A stretch of DNA of 64,000 bases, taken from assembly GCF_020382885.2 (NCBI RefSeq), contig NC_058494.1:15394001-15458000 (forward strand), given 5' to 3'. Numbering within the stretch: position 1 is the first letter of the stretch; each line of letters begins with the position of its first letter. The notes beneath the pieces are model-generated. The model had not been told where the DNA came from. It searched no databases and worked only from the letters and a program-made list of their open reading frames with translations. The DNA comes from Scatophagus argus. Taxonomy: Eukaryota; Chordata; Actinopteri; Scatophagidae. The position numbers and the translations under genes were made by a program. Below are positions 1 through 11,540 of the stretch, one piece after another.

Positions 1-25
1 CTCCCCAGCCGGTGTCTCTGCTGCC

Positions 26-3000
26 ATGGAGGTGGGCAGCCTCCCTGTGGAGCTCTGGAGGGTTATCTTGGCCTACCTTCCTCTGCCTGACCTGGGCCGC
101 TGCTGCCAGGTGTGCCGTGCCTGGCGGGAGCTCATCCTCTCTCTCGACAACACCCGCTGGAGACAACTCTGCTTGGGTTGCCCTGAGTGCCGGCATCCCA
201 ACTGGCCCAGTCAACCCCATCTAGAACCCCCATCCTGGAGAGAGGCCCTGAAGCAGCATGCCCTGGCCACCCGCACCTGGACTCAAAATGGACCAGAGCT
301 CCAGTCCTCTGCCTGCCTCCTCTTTTTCCGTCGTCGAAAAGACCGCAGGGTTTGGCATGTGGGCCCTGGATGTGAGTTTGAGACCCTTCGCGGGGCTCTT
401 GGGGTGGTAGGGCCATACGATCGCGTGGTTCTCCATCCAGGGGTGTATGAGGAGCAGGCTGAAGTTTCGCTGAAGGTGCCTGTGGAGCTGGTTGGGCTGG
501 GACGACTGGGTGAGGTCGCCCTGCTGGCGTGCATAGAGCAGCAGTGCCCCACTGCCAGGCTGTGTAATCTGGTTTTCATGCCGCCCTGGTTCTCCACTGT
601 GGTATATAAGGTAATGAACAGCTTGTTGTGATGTTTTCTTTATGCTTTTTATTTATTGTCTTATCAACCTAATCTGTATTATCTGTATAATTTAACAAAG
701 GTTTAACAAAAGGTCTGATTACGCTTGTTTCTTTCTTACTAAATCTATGTCACTCCAATCACGTTTTTCTTCTTGCTTGACTCTAGACATCATGGGGTCA
801 CGTCCAACTAGATAACTGCAACTTTGAGGGGGCTCAGTTGCAAGTCCGCGGTCCAGGAACTTGCCAGGCTCGCTTCTGCTCCTTCTCACAAGGCAGTTCT
901 GCCCACTTGCTGGGTGTTGTCCTCAGTTTATTGGACAGCTGTGACTTCTCTGGAAGTGACACAGCTTCTGTGACTGTTGAAGGTCCTCCAGTTTCAGAAA
1001 GGAACTGGGCTTGCAAACACTTGGCTGCCCTGGCCAGGACGTTTCCCTCATGTAGCGCATCTGTAAACAACAACAGCCCTCCTAGAGGCCCTCTGGCTGG
1101 CTCCACTGGTGGGCATCAGCCTCCAGATGCCAATCTTAAAAAGGAGCATGTGCACATAGACTACTGGCAGAGGAGGGCTGGGGTAGATGCGGTGTGTCAG
1201 GGCACAGTGATTGAAGACTGCTGGAGTGATGGTGACTGCAGTGAGGGAGAGGACCGAGATGGAGGAGGAACTAAGAACACCAAAAACCCATTTACTTTGG
1301 ATTACAAAATCCCATGTGACCATCATGGCCTATCCCATTTGCTCAAGCCGCGGCAAGATGGCTCTCTGCCACTGGCCTCCTCTCCGGATCCCCCATCTGT
1401 GACCCCTGAACTACTGACTTTTCAGCAGGAACTAGACAGGGACCCAGAGGCTCAAATGTTGGCAACATCCACCCTTGGCTGTATACTCAGACGTTGTCTC
1501 TTTAGGGAAGGAAAGGGTGGCGTGCATTTGTCTAATTACGGACAAGCTCGGCTGGAGGGCAATGTTTTCCGTGGCCTGAACTATGCTGTCCGCTGCATCC
1601 AGAACTCAACAGTAATTAAGATTTTAATCATGTTTTTAAGACTAATGGAGTGTCCCATGAATGTATCTTAACACATTTAAATAGAAGCTCAATGACTTTT
1701 GTAGGCTTTTGAGTTGTGTGTCAAGTTAAGGACATAGCTGAGATCACGAGTAATTAAGCAGCAGTCAAGTGTTACTTGATCTCCCTCTCCTTCTCTCACC
1801 TCCTTCAGATAGTGATGCTGAGAAATGAGGTGTGTGAATGCCGTGCATCAGGTGTGTTCCTGCGCCTCTCTGCTCAGGGACTCATCGCAGAAAACAACAT
1901 ACACTCAAATGGGGAGGCGGGGCTGGACATAAGAAAAGGGGCCAACCCCATCATTGTGGTAATGTATCCCTGTATCACAACTATATTTGGTTCCACATAC
2001 TCAGTTAAGAGTGGGATTTCTTATGCCACGTTGCACCTTTGCTCTTTGTATCCTGTACGTAAATTCAGAGCTTGTAGACTGTCAAATAATTCACATAATG
2101 ATGTGAAGAAGCTGTTTTGTGCAAACAAAGAGGTGTCCATAGTAAAAGCAGATGCCGAGTGTGTGCATGCAATAAGTATATAAGCTCACAAGATACTAAC
2201 ATAAGTAAGTACATTCTGAAATGTAACTTTTCTCTGTTGGATTTTGGTCTTTTCTTCTCTGTCTTTTGTTCCACAGTGCAACAACATACACAGTGGTTTG
2301 CGCTCAGGGGTTGTTGTCCTTGGCAATGGAAAAGGTTCAATTCGAAGCAACCAGATCTATAACAACAAGGAAGCGGGCGTGTATATTCTGTTCAGTGGGA
2401 ATCCTGTGGTCAGGTAAGTGGGACTCCATAAGCATCTATCTTTTCCAAGAATGTGTAATTTCTGCTTTTCCCATCGCTTAGATTTTATTCTTTGTGTTCA
2501 TACAGCATGCAAAGTACAACATTTTCCCCCCATTTTAGAGAATTTATAAATTTATTGTTTTTCTGTGTGTTAAAGCGATTTTGTTTCAGCACTCATTGTC
2601 TGAAACTATCATTACAGTAGGACATTTACTCAACACACGTTTCCCAGCGAATGTAATTCAGCCATCATTTATTTATTTATATGTGTGCCATTCCTACTGT
2701 GACATGTCAAAATGCCTTCTATAAAAAGTCTCAGTCTACAACTCTTCTAAACATGTCCAAGTGTTTTTATGCTTGAGATCTGTTTTTTCATTCTCAATGT
2801 CAGACTTATTAATGGAGGCTTTGGTAATCAGCCATAGATTCTCTTAAAGTACACAGGTTTACACCATTTCTGCAAATTTCCATTCAACCCTTAAAAAATG
2901 AAATGAAAAACTTTCCTTCTATGGCTTGACAATTTCGCTCTACAAACTTCACAATCACAATGACTGTTGTGATGCAGGAGTATATATTTTGCTGCTACAC

Positions 3001-5244
3001 ATACAAAAACATAGCATTTTACAGTAAAAGTGTGGTGTAAGCAATGTTGTGTAATGTTGTGATGTTAGGAGCACAGTTTGCAGCATAAATAAGCACGCCA
3101 AACCCGGTGTTTCAATGTTTCCTCACTTTCTCTCTTAGTGGGAATCACATTTTCCAGGGCCAGGCAGCAGGGATAGCTATAAACGAGAATGGCAGAGGGA
3201 TGATAACAGGTGTGTAAATGGATCTCTCATCAACTCATTTCTCACATTTCATACAAACACATGACAAATGAGTTCTTCATTTTCTCACATTTGTGGTTTT
3301 TCAAACCTGATCTTTTTTTTTATATATGAATACATTGTGATTCCAGAGAATGTAATCAAAGAGAACCAGTGGGGGGGTGTGGACATCCGTAGAGGAGGTG
3401 ACCCCATCTTGAGGAATAACCACATCTGTTATGGCTACTCAGATGGCGTCGTGGTGGGAGAGAGAGGCCGCGGACTTATTGAGGGAAACCATGTCTACTG
3501 TATGTTGTTTCAGCCCCATAAATGCAGCAGCTCATATTTGGTCTCATCTTTATTAAACGTTTCCCTCTTTTCTTCAGGTAACAAAGGCTGTGGTGTGTGG
3601 GTTATGTCATCCAGCCTCCCGCAGCTCCTGAGAAACTACATCACCCATAACTGTATGTATGGCCTGGCAGTGTTCTGCAGGAAGGACCCAGAGAATATCG
3701 AGGCCAGGGAGGGGAACTGGCCAGGGCAGGAAGGTATTGGTGGAGAAGGAGGTAGTGGGGAAAGGAGGGGGGTAGAAGGAGAAGGGAGAGAAGGGCAGGA
3801 GAACTTGAATGAAGAGGGGGAGCTGTTTGCATGGGAGAGCGATCTGGACAGCGAGGATGAGCGCCACTCTGCTCGTCGTTCCATCAGTGTGGCCCTCGTG
3901 GAGAGCAACTGCATGAACTACAATGGAGGTAATTAATAGACCTATTGAGTAGTGTCAAGTGCACATTTCATTTCCTGTCTCTAATGTTCTCTCTTATCTT
4001 CCCCTCTCCCTTTCTGTAGCAGTTGGACTGTATGTGAAGAGCAGTGAGCCCCTGAATGTTTTTGCTAACCTCATAAACAATAACCATGGCAACGGCATTG
4101 CTGTGCTGCAGAGCAGTCAGCTGACCCGACTCGTCACAAATTGCATTCTTGACAATGGACGAGGTGGCGTCATGGTGGAGAAAGACTGCCGAGTGGAGCT
4201 TCGAGGTAATGGTATCTATAAAAACAGTGGTCACGGTGTCAGTTTCAGTGGCAACGGGCAGATCGTGGAGAATGATGTGGTTGGAAACCGTGGTTACGGG
4301 ATCCAGCTCTCTGGCAGCGCTGACATCAAGGTGAGATGGTGATCATAAACACAGTTAGACTATTTTTGCAACACTTCCTTAATGGAGCATTAACACATCA
4401 CTTACGTGCATTTTTTATGGTTTTCATCATTTTTATCTTTAGGTGATGCGCAATCGTGTCCAACCGGCACAGGGCTGTGGCATTGCTGTGCTAGGGCCAG
4501 TAAAAGGTGTTGTCCATGACAATATCTTATTTCAGGGCCACCCTGGAAATAAAAAAACACTGCTACATATGGAGCCTGGCAATGAGAGCTGTGTGTTGCG
4601 CAACAACAGTGTGCTAAGGCATAACAGGTAACTAGGCAACCAAGAGAAAGTGCCACAGATTCAGACGCCAGCAGTTTGACTGTCTGGGATCTTTCTCCCT
4701 TTTCCTTTTGCTGTCTTTTGCTGTGTTTGTGTGTGTATATCTATATATCTATATATATATGTATAATACTGTAGCTTGGCATCTGGAGCAGAACGGTTTA
4801 CAACTTGGCTATTCTGTTTCACTCACCCTTATCAGCGTCATTTTTGGTCACAGCTGTCCCAAAAATCCCAAAAACTTTATGTACACCACCTGCTCAGCAC
4901 CAAAGAGCAGACAGACACAGTCAGTGATTATCTAGCGAACAACCATATCATCTTAGAAAGTGATGAGATGGCAAAAAATGGCAAACAATTACTTATTGTA
5001 GGTACACTTTTCCTGATTTTTGTATGAAAAAATCTTTTTTTTTTATCTGTTTGCAATTTGTAGCTGTACATCTGCACCTCCCTGGGTTTTAGAAAATCCT
5101 CCACCTCGTCCACTGGCCAGCTCCCCTTCTGGTCTGTCCTCGTCCCAGTATCCATCCAGACTTGGAATTTCCATGACGAACAGGATCAGCGCCACTGTTG
5201 AAAGCGGTTGTCACAGTGGCAGCATGTTCTGCTCCATCCTGTGA
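26..5244 (+). CDS. FBXO10: F-box only protein 10, complete, 10 coding exons
   Basis: Substrate-recognition subunit of an SCF (SKP1-CUL1-F-box) ubiquitin ligase; the mammalian protein is reported to target BCL2 family members. Exons: 26-610, 787-1611, 1809-1958, 2277-2413, 3139-3209, 3347-3499, 3578-3928, 4020-4330, 4443-4627, 5064-5244, joining into an unbroken 982-residue frame (human about 956). Residues 3-45 form the F-box (LPVELWRVILAYLPLPDL...CRAWREL). The rest is rich in N/G turns such as NNHICYGYSDGVVVGERG and NNHGNGIAVLQSS, the right-handed beta-helix (PbH1/CASH) repeats of the FBXO10/FBXO11 family. A Gly/Glu-rich stretch lies near residues 688-720. The last four residues, CSIL, form a CaaX box. 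The start ATG sits in a good Kozak context (gctgccATGG) only 25 bases into the window, so the promoter lies outside. The downstream neighbour POLR1E is also its neighbour in human. Identity is very likely. Confidence 0.96.
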
Positions 5245-6243
5245 ATACTGAAGAGCACTTACAAAACCCATATGAATGCCTTTCATGAGAGGACAGCATC
5301 TGGTCACTTTCAAACTGATGTACATCATACAGTACATGTGGAGCACTCTGACCTTGTGAGAGGATACCCTTCTGTCAGAGTAATTTTACAAGATGTAAGC
5401 GGCTGCTCTGACTATAACCACTGAAGGGGCTATCCACCATCAAAGGTAGCAAATTATTTTGTAAATCTGAAAACAGGCTGTTGTAAATTTTATGACAGTG
5501 TTTCGGTGCACTCATCATGTGGACTAATGAAGTGAAGCTGGAGTACAACACATTGAAATCAAACAACCATTTCCATAATGAAGTTTTAACTTAACCATGT
5601 TCTTTTACATGCAGATTTCATATACATGTAAACAACTGCTGTAAATTTTGTTGGTTTTGTTAGTTTGCTTCTGAAACTCACTGATTAGGATGTGCACATT
5701 TCTAAATCCTAGCAGGAGCCAGAGTTGATGCCAGCTTCAACCATGTTACAAAGTAAAGCTGTGCCTTGTTTGACTTTTTAAATCAAAGATTGTAGCTAGG
5801 AGAGCAGTTGTCATGTGTGAGGTGTATATGCAAGAATGAAAACAAAACAAAACAAAGCCAAACTTAAGCTTTTGCCTTTTGCACAGAGCTGCTCTGTTTC
5901 CTGGCGAGTTTGTGTTTTTGCATCATGTCCTCCATGTTTTTAAAACATGAGAGGGACTTAATTCAGCTCTCTCTGACTCTGAAGTTAAGTGACGGGAGAC
6001 AAAATTATCATTCCGCATACCATCATGGCACAGTGACACGCAAACACACAGACTCGCCTGGTAATAGCCAGTTATTGAAGGAAAGTGATGTTCAGTGTGC
6101 AATATGTGCCTATACGTTTTGACTGTCCATGCTAGATGTTTTGTGTCATCTAGAATTTGTTTACAGCTCATTACTCTGCTTTTTTGTATCTTGCACAGTA
6201 AGCATTAAGAAACACTATCATATACAACTCAAAAGTTCACTGC

Positions 6244-6249
6244 TTTATT
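6244..6249 (-). terminator. Poly(A) signal AATAAA, POLR1E
   Basis: TTTATT on the plus strand reads AATAAA on the minus strand, about 95 bases past the POLR1E stop. It is only 17 bases from the opposing FBXO10 signal, so the two mature 3' ends probably overlap by tens of bases. Confidence 0.65.
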
Positions 6250-6266
6250 TGTGTACAAAATGCATT

Positions 6267-6272
6267 AATAAA
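6267..6272 (+). terminator. Poly(A) signal AATAAA, FBXO10
   Basis: This canonical AATAAA lies about 1.02 kb past the FBXO10 stop, followed by a GT-rich stretch (tcttgtttgtgg). It is the best candidate end of the FBXO10 transcript. Confidence 0.65.
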
Positions 6273-6343
6273 CAGCTCTTGTTTGTGGCATTCTCATAGA
6301 CCTCCCGTCACTATCCAGTTCTCGTCTTCTCTCATCTTTTTCT

Positions 6344-9300
6344 TCAGTGCATTTTCTTGCGTTTCCGTCGCTCAATGAACTGATCGTATTTGACCAGCGG
6401 GAGAACGAGAGAGGCCAGTCTGTGTTCGTCTTGCACTCCAGCCTCGACAGCCTTCCCCCTTAGAGGTCTAATTAGAGTCAGTCCCATTGACTTGGCTACT
6501 TCAGTCATCCTATACAAAGACACACACATACAAAAAAAGAAAAGAAAAGAAACATCAGTTCTCCTAATTCACCTCATATTGACAGTGGTTTATTCGGTGT
6601 TATAATCATTTGCAGACAACTGTTCAAAATGTTATGAACCCAGAGGCAGAAAAATAAACTTGCTTACCTGGCCTCAGTGATTCCCAGGTCACGGTGCAGT
6701 AGTGTGAGGTTAGCAGTCATGTGACTCACATGCAGAAGCAGGGCCAGGGAGTGTGCAGCTAATTTAGCACGCATTGATGAAGACACCATGTTCTGGACCC
6801 TAAAAAGGAAAAGGGCTTATGTGTGTTTGTATGCAAGACTGAATGCATGAATGAATAACAACAAATATAATAGGAACTAATATGAAATAACAAATAAATC
6901 TAGGTGGGAAAAGAGCTTCAAAATACTGCAACACACACACTGCAGTAATGTGAAATATCAGTTGATTTGAAATATATCCTCACAAGGTGCTAATAGTATA
7001 AAAGCAGATCTTTTACTAGATGTTCCATCAGTGTCCTACCTGCCATTGTTGAAAGTGTCCACAGTGAATGTTCTGAACAGTTTGCTCTGAATGATGCGAG
7101 GACAGCCTTCCTCCTGCCCAACTGAACATGCAAGCATAAATCACAACTGGCCTGTGAAGCACTATAGACACACTCATGGTGAAAGGAAAACAACACTACT
7201 CACACTTGCGGGTGATGCTTTTCTGTCGTGCCAGTTTGAGTAGCAGTGAAAGGTAAAAGGCACAGCGTGACGTTTTATCTCTCATCTCTTCACCCACAGT
7301 TGGAATACTCTCTAGGAGCTTCATAACACAGAGGCACCTTAAATTAAAAAAAAAGCACAAACAATGATTAGGAAACAAGGAAACAAAACGCAGCATGATA
7401 ACAATGTTTCAGCAACTGAGAGGCCTTTTGTCAGCCTACCCTCCATCATCTCTCATCTTCTGCAGCTCCTCAGAGGTGAGTGCTGCCATCTTGGAACCAG
7501 CCTGCTCTAAAGCCCCAAACTCTGCTGGACTCAGGACTGCAGATATCGATTAAGGGCAGAGACCCGAACAAACTCAGCTGCAGCTCTCACTTCCTGTTAT
7601 ATTATCCATTCCACCATTACTGTTCTCAAACTCCCTAACTGATACAAACACATATACGCAGAGACCGAAGGATACGATCGTCAAATAGGTAGACGTTTTC
7701 AGGTTTGTCAGCATCTGCATGGCAGGGAGGCAGGTGGAGAGCCAGGTCCCCCTGGGACTCGGTCTCAGCCACTTCCTGTTGTAGAGCTGAGGGGAGAAAG
7801 AGACAAGAGAACAGAACAGAACAAATTAGATGATCGTGAATAACAAATTGACAGAGAGAGAAAGATGACAACTCAAGCAACCAGATGTTTAATCATAATT
7901 TTGAGATTTCTTTGAGTGGAGTAGTTGACAATTTTTAGACTACTGACTTCCATTTCCATGACTTAGACAAGGTGACTATGTAGCTTACCTTCCAGACCCT
8001 TCTGGTCAATCACAGTGTTGGCAGCCTTAGCCACAGCTTGATGCAGGGTATCACTGCCCACCTGATTCAGCCTGCGGGAGGTCAGAGCTCTCTTCTGTTT
8101 GTTGGTGCCAAATGCCTCAATCAAAGAGTCAACCTAAAGAGGACATTCATCATAATATTAAAGATCAAGTTTGTTTTTATTTAGACTCAGTTTTCTCTTC
8201 TTGCGATATAAACGGGACAAGCCATCATACCTTGTCTCTGTAGGTCTGCGTTGCGTCCTGGGGATCTGTGGTCTCTGTTGTTTCTCCTGATGAAAGATCA
8301 CATCACACATAAATAAATACGGCTTTAACATCACCTTTCATAGAGTAAACGATACATACAGGTGATTCCTCCCCCTTTTTTACCTGGTATAACAGGTTGC
8401 ATGTTGAAAAGTTGAGCACTGTGCACCTCCATTTGCATGGTCTGCTTGTTCAACACTCCTACATAATAGCTAAACACACCAAACATCATGATTATTAATT
8501 GTCTTCATGGCAGTAGTTCGCCACAGTCACAATAACTTGACACATGCTACATTAACATACTTGCAAAGGTTGTTGCATTTCAAGGAACTTGGTCCAAAAT
8601 TACTTCCAACATAAGACAGTCTGTCCGATTCAGCAACCTGGACAGGGGATATCAGAAGCAACATGAAAGACGGAAGGTACAGTGCAAACACACTGTACTA
8701 AGGATGAAAGCAGCCTTTCGTTTTTCTCACCAAAATCCGCCGATTCTTTTTCCTGGGATTACTCTCATCTGTATTCTTGTACATCCTGAAATCCAGTTTG
8801 TCTGCATTTGTGATGCTGCCATTTGAAAATTGGACTGTGAGCAGGAGAAACATAATGAGAAACTAATAAATACCCAGAGGTGCAAAGTATCTAAGTATAT
8901 TTCCTGAGTTACTTTAATGAAGTAACATTTTGAGGGACTTACACTTTCCAGTTTCTGCTAAACGGTTAATGGCTGCATTTCTAATGGAATTTGTGTAATT
9001 TGCTATTTTATATTTGTCCTACAACTCAGAGGCAAACGTTCTACCTTTTACTCCAGTACATTTATTTTATAACTGTAGTTACTTTGCCGATTTCGATTAA
9101 TAAGTTTGAATATAAGAAATAAAATGTGTGATACATTTACAAAGGCTGTGGTCATTCTTTATTGACCTCTTGGTAAAATTAAATCTATCAGGCAGTACAC
9201 ATATTAAAGAAAAACCCTGTTTTTTATCAACTGTATTATCTAAAGCGATATACATATTAAAGCATGAAATATAATTCTTATACTTCAATGATACAATACG

Positions 9301-9807
9301 TCTTATTCTGAACTGGGACATTATAAATAGTGAATACTTTGCTTTACTGTCTTTTTGTTGCAACAGAGTATTTCTAGTTTGTTATATTGTTACTTCTGCC
9401 CGTGTCAATACCTGATTGTAATACGATTATTAAAACTTTTAGGATGATATTCACGTGAACATTAAGTCGAATGTATGCAAGCAGCAACAACATAAACACA
9501 CTTATCGATAACGTTATTTCTCCACTATGCTGACTACTGTGAAATTTAACTTGAAAGACGAGATTAACCTCAGCCAAGCACAGAAGTCAAAAACGAACTG
9601 GCCGTTTTGCCAGCACCCACGTGTGTATCACAAATGCCTGTTTAAAACAGAGGAAATACGCACCACCAAACATATACAGGTATGATTACAATTAAAATGT
9701 TCTTCTGAAAGGTTTCCACTGTCAACAAATATTAGATACCCACCAATAACAGCTTTATCGGTGTCCCTCTCCTCTCCACAACACACCAACGAGCAGGAGG
9801 AAGCCAT
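6344..9807 (-). CDS. POLR1E: RNA polymerase I subunit E (PAF53), complete, 12 exons
   Basis: Subunit of nucleolar RNA polymerase I that pairs with POLR1G (PAF49/CD3EAP) in a TFIIF-like heterodimer; its C-terminal tandem winged helices resemble TFIIE. Exons in transcript order: 9744-9807, 8731-8834, 8561-8637, 8384-8469, 8231-8286, 7989-8133, 7676-7786, 7440-7536, 7204-7337, 7040-7121, 6668-6799, 6344-6509; total 1254 nt, 417 residues, the usual length for vertebrates. Recognisable stretches are VQFSNGSITNADKLDFRMYK near the N-terminus (dimerisation domain), LLSPAEFGALEQAGSKMAA in the middle, and a basic C-terminus ending in ERRKRKKMH, a likely nucleolar signal. The start ATG opens MASSCSLVCC, and the first intron (8835-9743) is the largest. 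The gene is divergent from ZBTB5 and convergent with FBXO10. This identity matches human 9p13 synteny. Confidence 0.95.
8880..9090. repeat. Dispersed fish repeat with TACTTTTACTCCAGTACATTT core, in POLR1E intron 1
   Basis: The stretch contains runs such as AAGTATCTAAGTATATTT and CTTTTACTCCAGTACATTTA, recognisable as a degenerate copy of a very common teleost short interspersed element. I infer a non-autonomous DNA transposon. A second, similarly degenerate copy lies at about 61995-62180. No target-site duplication was established. Confidence 0.45.
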
Positions 9808-11540
9808 AGCTGTTTTGCAGGAATTTCCAGATGAGGCAAGAGAATCGCTCTTTTGTACTTCCGGCTTCGTAAAAGTTCACCTCATCAAACAACTTTAAGT
9901 GCTTAAAATACTCGGAGTAATGTACTTACTCTTTTCTTTCTCTTTTATAGTCTGCAAGTCTTTTTTATCAGACATATATTCTATCAAAGACATTTTTATA
10001 CAGGGAAGACTTAGGAAATTTATTTTGTATATTCCCATGTGAAATGAGATTTGCAGTGAGACACAAAAGGTACCATTCCGTGAAAATTTTGTTATTTGGT
10101 TTCGGGTATTCGGTTTTACGGGTATTCGTAAAATAAATCTTTAACATGCATGGGAAGAGCGAAGCAGACTGAATGGCGTCAGAGTAGAATTATCGAATGT
10201 TCAATATCTTGACACTCTATACTCTTTGAATACACAGGCTCTGGGGTGGCGGCAGCGACATCTTGTGGTGAAACTTGCGTGCTCTCACCTCGGCGAGGTC
10301 ACAGACATGGAAGCGAAGCACAGCGCCACCCTGTGAGTCTGGTTGGTAAAAACCGTCTGAGGGTGATAAATTACTCGAAATCATAACACATTCACGTCAG
10401 GCAGGGATAGACACTGATAGTCAGTATCTGTCTTATTTACTGCTGTTATATCTGAGTGTGTCTGTTTTTTGCGGAGGGGGGCGGTGTTAACACACAGGCG
10501 AAGTCTAACTGTTTGAGACAAACAGGCACCTGAGCGCACATCCCTGGCAGCTTTTTCCCCCCACAGCCAAACCACTCAGTGTGAGTGAACTGGTAGCTAG
10601 TGGACCGCAGGGGGACAGCCCACAGAGATGCTGGCTAGCTATAGCTACGTTTGATGGAAAAATGCTGCTTCGATACTGATACGCATACCAGCCAGGTCAC
10701 CGAATGCGTCTGCTTCTGTTGTAGCTAACAGCCAGTTTTACTGGTCAGTAGCCAGCTAACTTTAGCCGTGGCAGTTTCTGGTTAGGGCCCGGTTTCTGCC
10801 TCTTGTTACTTACGTTACGCTGTTGGAATATTCAAGGTAATGCTAGTTATTACTTGCTCACCACGTTAATCTCATCGTCATAAAACAGAATGCTGTGTTT
10901 GTGCCAATTTAACAGCTTATCAACTAAAGGGTCCTGTGTTAGTCAGTCTTGCTAGCTAACTATCTTAATACCTATGAAAGGTTTTCACAATGCAGAGTAC
11001 AGTCCGCGGCTGTTCTTTGTAGCTACTTGGCTATCAGTGCCGTTTAACCTTAAACGCCAGTCAATAGATAGACCAGCTTGAGTAAAAAATATTTCATAGT
11101 ATATTGTAATAGCACGGAAAACTGAAAACATTGCTCGTCGTGCACACTGATTCATAATTACACTGGAAGTTTTGGAGGCCCTCCTCATCTGTAGGGTCAC
11201 AAAATAAATGTCCACTACAGTTTTTGCTTATATGACCTCATCATCATCATCATCATCATCCTAGTCTGTGGATATATCTGTGCAATGTCAGAAAATGGTG
11301 AAAAATACTCATTGCTGTTTCCATTGTTTGCCAAGAAATCAAAAATCAAATGTGTTTTGTGTACAATAATACATGACAGAGAAAAGCATCAAATTTGCAA
11401 AGATGGAAGCAGCAAATATTTGGGAGACCTGGTCAACAAATGTTTGAAACGATTTGATTATCAAAGCGGTTATCAATAAATGTTACAGTAGATTCTTCCT
11501 CTCTCCATTCAGTCGTTGACCTGCGTCTGTCTCTGGGGTC
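9808..11540. promoter_or_regulatory. Divergent POLR1E / ZBTB5 promoter region and ZBTB5 5' UTR
   Basis: This stretch contains no protein-coding gene. A consensus ETS site, ACTTCCGG at 9857-9864 (CCGGAAGT on the minus strand), lies 50 bases upstream of the POLR1E ATG. A possible untranslated first exon of ZBTB5 ends at 10836 before the donor CAAG|GTAATG. The coding exon begins after the pyrimidine-rich acceptor at 11511-11512, 28 bases before the ATG. A short (ATC)n run lies near 11237-11260. The first-exon assignment is an inference; the acceptor is clearly visible. Confidence 0.5.

Larger units (their letters stand above)
5245..6343. other. 3' UTR of FBXO10 and tail-to-tail junction with POLR1E
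   Basis: There is no coding signal here. It holds the FBXO10 3' UTR (about 1.0 kb) and, from about 6343 leftwards on the minus strand, the short 3' UTR of POLR1E. The two poly(A) signals face each other and overlap in reach. Confidence 0.75.

Noticed and set aside
4730-4765. TA/TC-rich run in FBXO10 intron 9 as a regulatory site
   Set aside because: It is a short imperfect (TATC)n/(TA)n microsatellite with no further structure.
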